This document shows, one piece after another, positions 19,340 through 28,887 of a stretch of 45,024 nucleotides of DNA (positions are counted from its first letter, which is position 1; each line of letters starts with the position of its first letter). The stretch spans positions 1 to 45,024 of the forward strand of contig CANMKA010000033.1 in assembly GCA_947498355.1 (NCBI GenBank), in the 5' to 3' direction. The position numbers and the translations under genes are program-made. The notes below the pieces were generated by a model. It was not told where the DNA came from. It ran no database searches and saw only the letters and a program-made list of their open reading frames with translations. This DNA is from an uncultured Paraglaciecola sp. (GTDB taxonomy: Bacteria; Pseudomonadota; Gammaproteobacteria; Enterobacterales; Alteromonadaceae).

Positions 19340-19773
19340 ATACATGGAAGAATTTAGGTTATTTGGGATTGGTCCCATTTTTACTTGGAATATTGGCCTT
19401 GGTTCAACCGAAGGCTATAGGTAATATAAACCCTGACATAGTATTTATTGGTTACAGTGCGATTATATTAAGTTTCATTGGTGGAACGTTTTGGCAAGCC
19501 AACGCTTCTGTCCAACAAACTCCTCGTATAATCAGCAATCTTATCAGCCTAGTCGCCTTTGTTTGCCTGCTAATCGACCAGCATATAGCCATAATTGTGT
19601 TGGGGGTTAGTTTCGTTGCTGCGTATGTATACGAGCGCTACTTTTTAAGTCTTGTAGTCGAGGTTAACCAAGACGACGATACGCGATTGAGTAATCAAGC
19701 CTATTTGACCATGCGCAAAAATTTAACAGCTATAGTCTTTGCGCTGCACATCATCGCATTTTCACTAATATAG
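19336..19773 (+). CDS. DUF3429 integral membrane protein
   Basis: This 145-residue protein has about four or five hydrophobic helices (GLVPFLLGILALV, IVFIGYSAIILSFIGGTFW, ISLVAFVCLLI, IAIIVLGVSFVAAYVYERYF, LTAIVFALHIIAFSLI). The GYSAIILSFIGGTFW segment is characteristic of DUF3429. The function is unknown. Its start overlaps the flavin-reductase stop (ATGA), which suggests the two are translationally coupled. Confidence 0.85.
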   Translation: MNTWKNLGYLGLVPFLLGILALVQPKAIGNINPDIVFIGYSAIILSFIGGTFWQANASVQQTPRIISNLISLVAFVCLLIDQHIAIIVLGVSFVAAYVYERYFLSLVVEVNQDDDTRLSNQAYLTMRKNLTAIVFALHIIAFSLI

Positions 19774-19888
19774 ATAGGTAACTTTATAAGCCAATTTCTT
19801 TGCCATGCGAGTGTGTGATGTACACCATGACTCGATGCCTGCCCTTAGTAAAATGTAAACTAAGGATTGTCGATAATAAACTGCTTGT

Positions 19889-20104
19889 TCATTGCCAGCC
19901 GCAACGCCATTGTTCAGGCGCTTTTAGAGTTCGCCAGTCTATCGAATACTCATTATGGTTGATAACTGCCTGGACAATACACAAGGTTACGTTTTGATCT
20001 TCGTCAAATTCCACTTGTGTGACAACAAAGTGCTTTTCTTTATTCTGAATTTTACGTTTCGTCCACTTACTGTGCAGTAAGCTTTTCGGGTGAATTCTAT
20101 TCAT
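19889..20104 (-). CDS. TIGR02450-family Trp-rich small protein
   Basis: This 71-residue protein starts MNRIHPKSLLHSKWT, contains NKEKHFVVTQV and ends DWRTLKAPEQWRCGWQ. This is the pattern of the TIGR02450 (DUF2389) tryptophan-rich family of unknown function. I chose the ATG at 20104 because it matches the family N-terminus and has AGG 7 bases upstream. The frame extends 23 codons further upstream but without family similarity. Confidence 0.85.
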   Translation of the reverse strand: MNRIHPKSLLHSKWTKRKIQNKEKHFVVTQVEFDEDQNVTLCIVQAVINHNEYSIDWRTLKAPEQWRCGWQ

Positions 20105-20363
20105 GGTCTGACCTGAATGCTGGGTGACAACCTGAGGCACATGGTGCCTAGCAACTAACAACCTGCCAGTCAAAAGCGCCTTGGTAGTGTCGAATTATGA
20201 GTGCATAAAAAGAGGTTTGAGCGCTCTTTAAAACTTTAGCGGGCTTATATTGAAAATTGCTTGAAGCTTGCATAACTGACTCGCCAACACCATCAAAATA
20301 TCTTGTTATTGACAGTCTGAGTCTGTACGCGTGACTACTGGGCAATATGTTGACAAAAGTAGG

Positions 20364-20633
20364 TTACAAACTGATCCTTTCTGTTACTCGGCTTGGCGAG
20401 GGGTTACCGCACATCTCGTCATACGCAGTTTGGAATTCGAGTAACGCACTTGAAATGTTGTGGTCGCGTAAAAAATCTTTGGCCTCGACTAAGGAGTTGA
20501 GTACAGTCACGTCTTTTTCTGGGGACAGTCCTACCAAATTATGCTGTTTGTCTAAGCAACCTACTAAGTAATGCGTAGAATCGGCAACGCCGATAATAGT
20601 AGGGGTAAGTTCTTCTGTTGTATCAACACTCAT
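20364..20633 (-). CDS. Small conserved protein, DUF6482-like
   Basis: The 89-residue product has the layout I associate with DUF6482: an N-terminal strand (PTIIGVADSTHYLVGCLD), a middle Ser-Leu helix (SLVEAKDFLRDHNISSA) and a terminal YDEMCG motif. The function is unknown. I place the start at the ATG at 20633 because GGAG lies exactly 7 bases upstream on the minus strand. The open frame continues 22 codons further. No close partner gene is present. The family call rests on memory. Confidence 0.68.
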   Translation of the reverse strand: MSVDTTEELTPTIIGVADSTHYLVGCLDKQHNLVGLSPEKDVTVLNSLVEAKDFLRDHNISSALLEFQTAYDEMCGNPSPSRVTERISL

Positions 20634-20721
20634 CACATTTCTCCTATCAATTGAGTAGGTAGTTACGCAATGCCCCGTTAAATCGATCAAACAGGTCACT
20701 GATTTGAGTGTTATTTATACA

Positions 20722-20756
20722 AAAAAAGACTCGCCACGATTTTGTTGGCGAGCCTT
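20722..20756. terminator. Bidirectional Rho-independent terminator
   Basis: CTCGCCA and TGGCGAG form a perfect 7-bp stem with a 9-base loop. On the minus strand it is followed by TCTTTTTTTG and ends the phosphoribosyltransferase transcript about 95 bases beyond its stop. On the plus strand it is followed by CCTTTT. Confidence 0.8.
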
Positions 20757-20849
20757 TTAGCTTGAGAAAAATAGTTTGTCTAAGCCTACCCAATCTGCGT
20801 GCTGGTAACCGCTTGGGTTTTAGTGCCTAAAACTCTATTAAAATCAGGG

Positions 20850-21407
20850 TTATTTGAGTAAATCCTGAACATTCGCCAAATCTGTTTTTCCGTTTAAAAG
20901 TTCATCTGGCGTCAGCCCAGATAATTCATGTGGAAACACCAACCACTCATCAGAGTCATACACATAATAGTCAGGCACAATTTCAGTTTTATTATTCTTA
21001 GGTTTGTAATATGGACACGCAACTCTAACGTCTTGAGGCATATTGGCCCGAGACAAGGTGTTTAATTGCTCGATTAACGCATTGACACTACGGCCTGAGT
21101 CAAACACATCATCAACAATTAATAGGCTGTCTTTTGCGTTAGCATTTTCGATAACATAGTGTAAACCATGCACTTTAATGGTTTTAGATTGCTGATTTAT
21201 TCCATAATAGGATGATGTTCGTACAGAAATATGATCTGTTTCGACGCCTTTAAAATCAAAATATTCTTGCACCGCAATACCAATGGGCGCGCCACCTCGC
21301 CAAATGCCAATAATAAACTCAGGACGGAAACCACTCTCATAGACTTTTGACGCCAAACGGAATGAATCTTCAAGTAACTGTTGTGCGGTGATGAATGTTT
21401 TTTTCAT
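20850..21407 (-). CDS. Phosphoribosyltransferase (hypoxanthine/xanthine type)
   Basis: This 185-residue protein has the PRPP-binding motif LLIVDDVFDSGRS (95-107). Upstream, GIWRGGAPIG (34-43) is the pyrophosphate-loop region of type-I phosphoribosyltransferases. A tyrosine-rich flexible loop (SSYYGINQQSK) sits between them. Proteins of this kind salvage hypoxanthine, guanine or xanthine. The acceptor base cannot be fixed by eye. It lies 51 bases downstream of the LolC/E gene on the same strand and has its own clear terminator. Confidence 0.85.
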   Translation of the reverse strand: MKKTFITAQQLLEDSFRLASKVYESGFRPEFIIGIWRGGAPIGIAVQEYFDFKGVETDHISVRTSSYYGINQQSKTIKVHGLHYVIENANAKDSLLIVDDVFDSGRSVNALIEQLNTLSRANMPQDVRVACPYYKPKNNKTEIVPDYYVYDSDEWLVFPHELSGLTPDELLNGKTDLANVQDLLK

Positions 21408-21458
21408 AAACCTTACCTAATCATTAGTTTGAAACCACACTATAGACGGAATAAATCG

Positions 21459-22676
21459 TTATTCGTATTTTAGTGCAGTAGCAGGGTTGGTTTTTAAGGC
21501 TTGATACGCCGGAAATAGGCTAGCAACGAAGCATAATAACAAAGAAACAAAAACCAACAGGATAATTTGCGGCCATTGTATATCAATTGGCAAATTCTGA
21601 CCATTTGGTCCTAAAAAAATTGGTACATTAAAAAATGTCAGCAAGTTATTCATTTGCAAAACCAAAGTCAAACCCAGTACTAATCCGATAATTGTGCCTT
21701 TTAGCCCATTATATGCGCCGTTAAACAAAAATATCGACATCACGGCCTTCCGACTCATGCCTTGAGTCAACAAAATAGCAATATCACCTTTCTTCTCAGT
21801 GACCACCATGACCAAAGCCGATACTATGTTAAAGGCTGCCACTGCTATGATTAGCAACAACATCATAGACATCATGTTTTTTTCCATCTTCACTGCATCA
21901 AATAATGCGCCTTGCTGGGTGCGCCAATTACTCGACTGTATCTGAGCTTGTTCTAAACGTTCAGTCACCCTTTGATAATCAAAGGCATCGTGCAAAAATA
22001 GCCGTGTTTGAGCAATCTCTTCTGTGCGGCTACGCAGTAGTTTGGCGCTGTCAGCTATGTGCATAAACAAAACTTTGCCATCTAATGCAGAGCCCATGTC
22101 GTAAATCCCCCCTACTGTGTATACCCGCTGGCTATACATCCGGCCAAAAGGTCCAAAATAGCTACTATCGGAGGTAATCACTCTTAACTTATCGCCCATG
22201 CCCAATTGCAATTTAATAGATAGGGCTCGACCAATCACCACAGTATATTTTCCTGCTTGTAAATTATCGAGGGAGCCAGTTAGCATGTTATTCGCCACAA
22301 CAGATGTGGTTTGAAAAACGTCTGGTTCAATACCATGAAACATAATGGGTTCAATTCCTTTGACCGACTGGACTAACCCTTCTCCCTGAATATGCAAAGA
22401 CTTAGCTTTGACTTCATCTATGCTATCTAACCACTCAGTTACATTGTGGCTAGCACGAGCTTGGTCGGCATCGAGCAAAATATGCGGTGTTATACCTAAG
22501 TTTCTGAGTTTTAACTCTCCTTCGAATCCGTTCATCACCCCGAGCACAGTAATCAGCGACATCAGCCCCAGAGCAATACCCGCAACCGAAAAAAAGTTGA
22601 TAAAGGCAATAAAGCTGCTGCGCTTTGACGCCTTGGCGTATCGCATTCCAATAAAAAAAGAAAGTGGGTAAAACAT
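21459..22676 (-). CDS. Lipoprotein-releasing ABC permease, LolC/LolE family
   Basis: This 405-residue protein starts with FYPLSFFIGMRYAKA, the typical Lol permease N-terminus. One membrane segment sits near residues 25-47 (FFSVAGIALGLMSLITVLGVMNGFE). A large periplasmic domain follows, and then three C-terminal membrane segments of the FtsX domain, ending FPAYQALKTNPATALKYE. LolCDE extracts lipoproteins from the inner membrane for transfer to LolA. The ATG at 22676 matches E. coli LolC. A GTG two codons upstream is possible. Unusually, neither the ATPase lolD nor a second permease is adjacent. It could be LolC, LolE or a hybrid LolF. Confidence 0.85.
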   Translation of the reverse strand: MFYPLSFFIGMRYAKASKRSSFIAFINFFSVAGIALGLMSLITVLGVMNGFEGELKLRNLGITPHILLDADQARASHNVTEWLDSIDEVKAKSLHIQGEGLVQSVKGIEPIMFHGIEPDVFQTTSVVANNMLTGSLDNLQAGKYTVVIGRALSIKLQLGMGDKLRVITSDSSYFGPFGRMYSQRVYTVGGIYDMGSALDGKVLFMHIADSAKLLRSRTEEIAQTRLFLHDAFDYQRVTERLEQAQIQSSNWRTQQGALFDAVKMEKNMMSMMLLLIIAVAAFNIVSALVMVVTEKKGDIAILLTQGMSRKAVMSIFLFNGAYNGLKGTIIGLVLGLTLVLQMNNLLTFFNVPIFLGPNGQNLPIDIQWPQIILLVFVSLLLCFVASLFPAYQALKTNPATALKYE

Positions 22677-22915
22677 AAACACTAGGCTCTTATTTGCAAC
22701 GAACAGTCAAAAATACAGGGGAAACTGTTGGAATAGGGAGAATTGACAGGGATAATACTGGCTTGGCGGTTATCAAACAAGCAAAGGCCAGCGTAATTTT
22801 TTCCTGTCAAACCCGCTCTTTGTATAACAGCAAGCCACAAACAATAATCAGCTTAACTAATCTGGTTGGTTCGTATTTACGTACTGGCACAGCATTAAAA
22901 GCACTAGGAGCGTGA

Positions 22916-23500
22916 ATGCAAAATCTGACATTAGAACAAAAGCATGAGCAGTTTAAAGAGTACTTCATGATCAAACATGATTTACCCGTCAACATACGCC
23001 TTTTAGAAGATGGTTTTACTCTCCCAGATAACGACAAGCTCCTAGATGCCATGCCTTATACCTTTCAAGTCGCCAGTGAGCTTGCTGAACTCGAAAGTAA
23101 AGCCTTGCGTCCCCTGCGGAATTTAGGCGAACACGCAACTGAGCTAGCTGATTTTCTCAATCATCAGTCACGTAAAATTGATCTAATGATGTCTTTAATA
23201 TTGCAGCAGCAATCCACACCCGAAGAGCAGTATCATTCGGAGCAGTTTGGCGGCGGAGGGATTACCCTATTAACCGATCAAGCTTACCAAGCGGGTAAAA
23301 TGATTGAACTTAAAATATTTTTACGAGAAGAAGCTTCTGCAATATTTTGCTACGGCGAAGTGATTGAATCGACACAGCAAGACGATAAATTCCACACCTC
23401 GTTAATTTTTGCCCGCATACGCGAAGAAGATCAAGATCTACTCGTCAAAGCCAGCTTGCACCTGCAAGCTTTACAACTACGTGCCCGTAAAGCCAAATAA
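22916..23500 (+). CDS. PilZ-like protein upstream of mfd
   Basis: This 194-residue soluble protein has a helical N-terminal part (about 1-105, with ELAELESKALRPLRNLGEHATELADFL) and a beta-rich C-terminal part. The C-terminal part resembles a PilZ barrel (FGGGGITLLTD, then MIELKIFLREEASAIFCYGEV). The usual c-di-GMP motifs RxxxR and DxSxxG are not present; FGGGGI takes the place of the second. It is therefore likely a non-canonical PilZ that binds a partner rather than the nucleotide. It lies 20 bases upstream of mfd. The same arrangement occurs in related marine genera, as far as I recall. Confidence 0.72.
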   Translation: MQNLTLEQKHEQFKEYFMIKHDLPVNIRLLEDGFTLPDNDKLLDAMPYTFQVASELAELESKALRPLRNLGEHATELADFLNHQSRKIDLMMSLILQQQSTPEEQYHSEQFGGGGITLLTDQAYQAGKMIELKIFLREEASAIFCYGEVIESTQQDDKFHTSLIFARIREEDQDLLVKASLHLQALQLRARKAK

Positions 23501-23520
23501 CAGAGCAACGAACTTTCCCT

Positions 23521-26500
23521 ATGACCCTGAGCATTTTTTCTCCGCCTCTTCCGAAATCGACACAAACCACTCACGATATCCGCCATTGGGGCAATCTTCA
23601 GGGCAGCAGTACCGCTCTTGCCATAGCCAACGGCGCAAAACAGGCGAACGGACCTGTTTTGCTTATTACAGCAGATTCGCCGAGCGCCATTAAGCTCGAA
23701 AAAGAGCTCGCCTTTTTTATCGACGATAACAGCCTAGACGTGCAGTTGTTTCCTGATTGGGAAACCCTGCCCTACGACAATTTTTCACCTCATCAAGATA
23801 TCGTTTCACAGCGCTTAGAAGCCTTGTATCAGCTCACCCAACACGAAAGACGTATTTTTATTGTTCCCATCAATACCTTGATGATGCGCATGGCCCCTAT
23901 CGATTACATTGGCCAGTATTTGCTGCTGTTAAAAGTCAACCAAACCCTGAACATAGACACCTTCAGAACAGGCCTTGAGCGTGCGGGCTACCTGCATGTT
24001 AATCAAGTGATGAGCCACAGTGAATTTTCGATTCGTGGCAGCATAATAGACTTATACCCCATGGGCAGCGAGCATCCTTTCAGGATTGATTTATTTGACG
24101 ACGAAATCGATACAATTCGTCATTTCGATCCAGAAACGCAACGCTCTGGCGACAAAGTAAATGAGATTAAACTGCTCCCAGCTAGAGAGTTTCCTACGGA
24201 CAAAGAGGCAATCTCCCTGTTTAGGCAACAGTACTTAGCTAAATTCGATGCCAACAATAGCAAAGGCTCAGTTTTCAATCAGGTGAGCAAAGGACTAATG
24301 CCAGGTGGTATCGAGTACTACTTGCCACTGTTTTTTAATCAAACAGCGAGTATTTTTGATTATCTGCATTCAGATTCGTTAGTGATGGCCCATGGCGATC
24401 TGCAACACGCTCACAAGCAACACTGGGACGACATCTCCCACAGGTATGACCAACTTAGATACAACATTGAGCGGCCACTACTCGACCCCGCAGAACTATA
24501 TTTACGCCACGAAGAAATGTTTGCCGCCTTAAAGCCTTGGTCGCGAGTACAAATCCAAACTAAGCCTGTAGCAAAAAAAGCAGGCCATCATAATTTTAAC
24601 ACTCACACGCTCGACAATATTGCCCTGCAACCTCAAGCTAAATTGCCTTGGGCAAGCATGCAAAAACAAGTCAAAACGTGGACCCAAAACAAAACCCGCG
24701 TGCTCTTTAGTGCTGAGTCTGCGGGTCGCCGAGAAAGCTTGCTCGAAATACTGACAAAAGCCAATATAAAGCCCGCTAGTCATACTAGCTTACAAGATTT
24801 TTTGCAGAGCAAAGACAGTATAGGTATCACAGTTGGCCCCGCTGAATTTAGCTTTTTTATTGATGAAACCACGCCTGTAGCCTTTATTACCGAGACCGAA
24901 CTGCTCGGCCACAAAATTAGTCATAGGCGCAAACGCGATCATAAACGTGCCACCGACGAAAGCGCCATTATTCGCAATTTAGCCGAACTTGCGATTGGCC
25001 AACCTGTGGTCCATTTTGACCATGGCGTGGGGCGCTATCTTGGTCTGCAAACCTTAGATGCAGGGGGGATCACCACCGAGTATCTCAATATCGAATACGC
25101 CAAACAAGCCAAGCTATATGTGCCTGTGGCATCCCTGCACCTTATTAGCCGCTACAGTGGTGGCGACATTGAACACGCCCCCTTGCATCATCTTGGCAAC
25201 GATACGTGGGCAAAAGCTAAGAAAAAGGCAGCTGAGAAAGTCAGAGATGTAGCCGCACAGTTACTCGATGTATATGCTCGGCGGGCCGCTAAACCAGGCT
25301 ACGCCTTTAAAATTGCTTGGGATGAATACCAGACCTTTAGCGATAGTTTCCCTTACGAAGAAACCCTAGATCAACAAAAAGCGATTAATGCCGTTATCCA
25401 AGATATGGGGTCATCCAATGCTATGGATCGCTTAGTCTGTGGTGACGTTGGGTTTGGGAAAACGGAAGTTGCCATGCGTGCTGCCTTTATCGCGGCTAAT
25501 CAAGGTAAGCAAGTGGCAATATTGGTTCCGACAACCTTATTAGCCCATCAGCATTTTGAAAATTTCAAAGAGCGATTTGTTCAGTGCCCGTTTAAAATCG
25601 AAGTATTGTCACGATTTGTTAGCGCCAAAGACGCCAAAAGAATCATCGCCGACATAGAAGGTGGTCAAGTAGATATAGTGGTAGGTACCCATACTCTGCT
25701 CCAAGAAAAAATGAAGTTCAATGACTTAGGCTTGGTCATAATTGACGAAGAGCACAGGTTTGGCGTAAGGCAAAAAGAGAAATTCAAAGCCCTACGCTCA
25801 GACGTAGACATACTTACTCTTACCGCTACGCCCATACCTCGTACCTTAAATATGGCCCTAAGTGGAATGCGAGACTTGTCAATTATTGCTACGCCACCTG
25901 CTAAACGCTTACCCATCAAGACTTTTGTACAACAGCGCAGCGATGAAGTGATTCGCGAAGCCATAATGCGCGAAATATTACGCGGAGGTCAGGTTTACTT
26001 TTTGCACAACGAAGTCGATACCATCGAAAAAACAGCCTTAGAAATTAAAGAAATCGTGCCCGAAGCACGTATTTCTATAGGCCATGGTCAAATGCGCGAA
26101 CGGGAGCTAGAAACCGTGATGTCAGACTTCTATCATCAACGGTCAAACGTACTCCTGTGTACCACCATAATTGAAACGGGTATTGACGTGCCTTCGGCCA
26201 ACACTATCGTGATGGACCGAGCCGATCACTTGGGCTTAGCTCAGTTGCATCAGCTTAGAGGACGAGTTGGACGCTCTCATCATCAGGCCTATGCCTACCT
26301 AATGACGCCTCATCCTAAACGATTAACTAAAGACGCAGCCAAACGGTTAGAAGCCATATCGTCTCTTGAAAACTTGGGAGCCGGCTTTGCATTAGCGACC
26401 CATGATTTAGAAATAAGAGGTGCAGGAGAATTACTTGGTGATGGTCAGTCTGGACAAATTTCTAGTGTCGGTTTTACCTTGTACATGGACATGCTAGACC

Positions 26501-27009
26501 AAGCAGTTGAAGCTTTAAAATCGGGTAAAGAGCCCTCAGACCAAGCTGCGTTATCAGAACAAACCGAAATTGATTTACGTATACCAGCCTTGATCCCAGA
26601 CGATTATATTCACGACATCAATACCCGTTTGTCTTTGTATAAAAAACTCGCGGGATGTATGGATCAGGCCGCCATTAATGAATTTCAAATAGAATTAATC
26701 GACCGTTTCGGTTTGCCGCCGGTCAGCACAAAAAACATGATCGCCCTACAAAGCCTCAAAGTAAAAGCCAAGCACATTGGCATACGTAAAGCAGAAGGAA
26801 CAAATAAGGGTGGCTTTATCGAATTTAGCGAAAACGCCGAGATTGATCCGGGTTTTATCATTCAATTGATCCAGTCTCAGCCACGTATCTATAAACTCGA
26901 TGGACCACAGAAACTGAAATTTATCGTGCCTACAGAATCTGCAGCAGATAGACTTAGCCTATTCAATGATATGCTTGAACAACTCGGACAAAACTTGCGT
27001 GCTGCGTAG
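23521..27009 (+). CDS. mfd: Transcription-repair coupling factor Mfd
   Basis: This 1162-residue protein has the full Mfd layout. A UvrB-homology region comes first (LFPDWETLPYDNFSPHQDIVSQRLEALY, near 78-105). The RNA-polymerase-interacting domain lies near 490-560 (VHFDHGVGRYLGL). The RecG-like translocase has Walker A GDVGFGKTEVA, DEEH in VIIDEEHRFG, and motif VI in QLRGRVGRSHHQAYAYL. The C-terminal UvrA-binding domain follows. Mfd removes stalled RNA polymerase and recruits UvrA. The length matches E. coli (1148). It is the middle gene of a tight PilZ-like/mfd/csiV operon, with 20- and 21-base gaps. Confidence 0.98.
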   Translation: MTLSIFSPPLPKSTQTTHDIRHWGNLQGSSTALAIANGAKQANGPVLLITADSPSAIKLEKELAFFIDDNSLDVQLFPDWETLPYDNFSPHQDIVSQRLEALYQLTQHERRIFIVPINTLMMRMAPIDYIGQYLLLLKVNQTLNIDTFRTGLERAGYLHVNQVMSHSEFSIRGSIIDLYPMGSEHPFRIDLFDDEIDTIRHFDPETQRSGDKVNEIKLLPAREFPTDKEAISLFRQQYLAKFDANNSKGSVFNQVSKGLMPGGIEYYLPLFFNQTASIFDYLHSDSLVMAHGDLQHAHKQHWDDISHRYDQLRYNIERPLLDPAELYLRHEEMFAALKPWSRVQIQTKPVAKKAGHHNFNTHTLDNIALQPQAKLPWASMQKQVKTWTQNKTRVLFSAESAGRRESLLEILTKANIKPASHTSLQDFLQSKDSIGITVGPAEFSFFIDETTPVAFITETELLGHKISHRRKRDHKRATDESAIIRNLAELAIGQPVVHFDHGVGRYLGLQTLDAGGITTEYLNIEYAKQAKLYVPVASLHLISRYSGGDIEHAPLHHLGNDTWAKAKKKAAEKVRDVAAQLLDVYARRAAKPGYAFKIAWDEYQTFSDSFPYEETLDQQKAINAVIQDMGSSNAMDRLVCGDVGFGKTEVAMRAAFIAANQGKQVAILVPTTLLAHQHFENFKERFVQCPFKIEVLSRFVSAKDAKRIIADIEGGQVDIVVGTHTLLQEKMKFNDLGLVIIDEEHRFGVRQKEKFKALRSDVDILTLTATPIPRTLNMALSGMRDLSIIATPPAKRLPIKTFVQQRSDEVIREAIMREILRGGQVYFLHNEVDTIEKTALEIKEIVPEARISIGHGQMRERELETVMSDFYHQRSNVLLCTTIIETGIDVPSANTIVMDRADHLGLAQLHQLRGRVGRSHHQAYAYLMTPHPKRLTKDAAKRLEAISSLENLGAGFALATHDLEIRGAGELLGDGQSGQISSVGFTLYMDMLDQAVEALKSGKEPSDQAALSEQTEIDLRIPALIPDDYIHDINTRLSLYKKLAGCMDQAAINEFQIELIDRFGLPPVSTKNMIALQSLKVKAKHIGIRKAEGTNKGGFIEFSENAEIDPGFIIQLIQSQPRIYKLDGPQKLKFIVPTESAADRLSLFNDMLEQLGQNLRAA

Positions 27010-27030
27010 TGAAAGGAAACTATTCTGTAT

Positions 27031-28662
27031 ATGACTGTTAAAAAATCATCGGCCCCGTCCTCGATACAAAGAGGAATGTGTGCCATTTCAGCCTTCTGTG
27101 CCAGTATGTGGGCCGCTCCCATTTATGCCCAAGATAGCCAGTGGTGGTTTGATGTTGAAGTTATATTGTTCGAGCGGACTCTTCCTGAAGCAGGTATTAG
27201 TGAAAACTTTGAAAACAAGAATTTCACCTCGTCAGCCGATAAATACCAAGATTTATTCACCCCTTATCTCACGCCAGATCATAGTTACCTATTGGCGGGA
27301 TTAGATTTTTGTGAAGCGTCGCGTATCGAACAAGCAGAGCGAGAAAGACAACGTGCCTTTGCCTTTCCTGAACCACAAGAGCCAAGTCAATCGGAAGCGG
27401 TTGGACAAACCCTTGGTATTGACAGTCAACCCTCTGAAGCACTGATTGCTCCATATACCAGTAAAAACGCTCCTTCAGAGCAGCCTGTATCAAAAGATAC
27501 TGGCGTCACTCCACCCCAATCGAACGAACCTGACTTTGCCTATGAGGTCGTTAGTGAAGATGTATTCGATTCACCTAACCCAACATCACAGCAAGCTGTT
27601 GTCTCACAAAAGCCTTCAGGCCAAGAACAAAGGACGCTAACCCAACCAGGTCCAATAACTGAACAGGGGTTACCTGCACCAACTAATAATGAAACCGCTA
27701 TAAACCTTGATGAGCCGCCTGAGCCCATCAAAATAGATTGGATAGAATGGCAAATCCCTAATGTATTGCCTTGTGCCTATGCACAGCAAACCGAGCCCAA
27801 ATTAACGTTACCTGCCCTAGATTCAAATTCGTTGGCAGACAAACAACAAAACGCCCCAGCCCTCGCACATTTGCAAAAAACACCGGTTCAAATAGAGGGA
27901 GTCGAATGGCAACAAAAACGCACCACCTTTTTATTACCCACCGAACGACACCGTATGAGTAAGCTTTACGCAGAAATACGTAAAGATAAAACCATTCAAC
28001 CCATACTGCACAGTGCTTGGCGGCAGCAAGTTGAGTTTGGAGAAGCAAACGCTGCATCGTATCGCCTATTTGCCGGAGAAAACTTTGCGGATAGATTTGA
28101 CGAAAACGGTGAACCCAAATCCGCCATAAGGCATGTCGCTCTTGAGTCAGATGTTCCTTACATGCCAGCAGAAGAAAAAGCCAAGCTGACAACTGAGCAA
28201 TATCAAACTTGGTTAGCCTCCCATAGCCTAAACCAAGCGCTTAATTCGCCACTAATTAACGCCCAAAACAATTTATTCGAGCGCTTAGACCAAATACTCA
28301 AGGCGGAAACAGATTTAGCCATACAAACGCCCAGTAATACCCTACCTAAAGCGGCTTCAGAGTTAGTGGAACAGGGAGATAAGGGCCTGATACCCGAGCC
28401 GATTTGGCAGCTTGATGGCTATCTCAAGGTTTACCTAAAGTATGTCAACCGCGTTCCATACTTACATATTGAAAGTGAGCTAGATTACCGCTGGCCAGAA
28501 CAAACCCCAGCTGGCTCAATGCAGCTAAAAAGTGCTAATTTTGAGCAATTAAGACGCATAGTTAGCAAGCAAGTACATTATTTTGACCATCCCTTGTTCG
28601 GCATGATTGTCAGGCTAGAGAGACACAAGTGGCCCGTTGAACCTGACGCAACACATGAGTAA
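27031..28662 (+). CDS. csiV: CsiV family periplasmic protein
   Basis: The 543-residue protein has a signal peptide ending PIYA with likely cleavage after residue 33. The family opening WWFDVEVILFER follows directly. A long Pro/Gln/Ser/Glu-rich low-complexity stretch runs from about 100 to 235. The C-terminal conserved block includes LDGYLKVYLKYVNRVPYLH and HYFDHPLFGMIVRLER. CsiV in Vibrio cholerae binds peptidoglycan and supports the LpoA-PBP1A cell-wall synthase. Many relatives are shorter, so the low-complexity insert is an extension. It directly follows mfd by 21 bases. Confidence 0.88.
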   Translation: MTVKKSSAPSSIQRGMCAISAFCASMWAAPIYAQDSQWWFDVEVILFERTLPEAGISENFENKNFTSSADKYQDLFTPYLTPDHSYLLAGLDFCEASRIEQAERERQRAFAFPEPQEPSQSEAVGQTLGIDSQPSEALIAPYTSKNAPSEQPVSKDTGVTPPQSNEPDFAYEVVSEDVFDSPNPTSQQAVVSQKPSGQEQRTLTQPGPITEQGLPAPTNNETAINLDEPPEPIKIDWIEWQIPNVLPCAYAQQTEPKLTLPALDSNSLADKQQNAPALAHLQKTPVQIEGVEWQQKRTTFLLPTERHRMSKLYAEIRKDKTIQPILHSAWRQQVEFGEANAASYRLFAGENFADRFDENGEPKSAIRHVALESDVPYMPAEEKAKLTTEQYQTWLASHSLNQALNSPLINAQNNLFERLDQILKAETDLAIQTPSNTLPKAASELVEQGDKGLIPEPIWQLDGYLKVYLKYVNRVPYLHIESELDYRWPEQTPAGSMQLKSANFEQLRRIVSKQVHYFDHPLFGMIVRLERHKWPVEPDATHE

Positions 28663-28669
28663 AACACTG

Positions 28670-28698
28670 CCTGTCTGCCAACCCCCGTGGCAGACAGG
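28670..28698 (+). terminator. Terminator-like hairpin after csiV
   Basis: CCTGTCTGCC and GGCAGACAGG form a perfect 10-bp stem with a 9-base loop, starting eight bases after the csiV stop. The following TCAACTTATTTAC is only mildly T-rich. It most likely ends the PilZ-like/mfd/csiV operon. Confidence 0.65.
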
Positions 28699-28887
28699 TC
28701 AACTTATTTACAAAGAAGCACTCGCTCCTCATTGGGATCACAGAAAAATAACGCAGAAAAGATGATCGGTATATTTTCCCCGCAGTAAGAAGTAGAATAC
28801 TGTGTACTGCCCTGAGGTTTATGACAGCGCACGCACCTCAATCTTAATTTGCTTAAAACTATAAGCTCAAATAACAGAAACCATTAC

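Noticed and set aside
20148..20345. 65-residue minus-strand open frame
   Set aside because: There is no ribosome site and no recognisable motif, and it overlaps the likely promoter region of the TIGR02450 gene.
27269..28192. Open frames antisense to csiV
   Set aside because: They are shadows of the intact csiV frame without motifs or ribosome sites.
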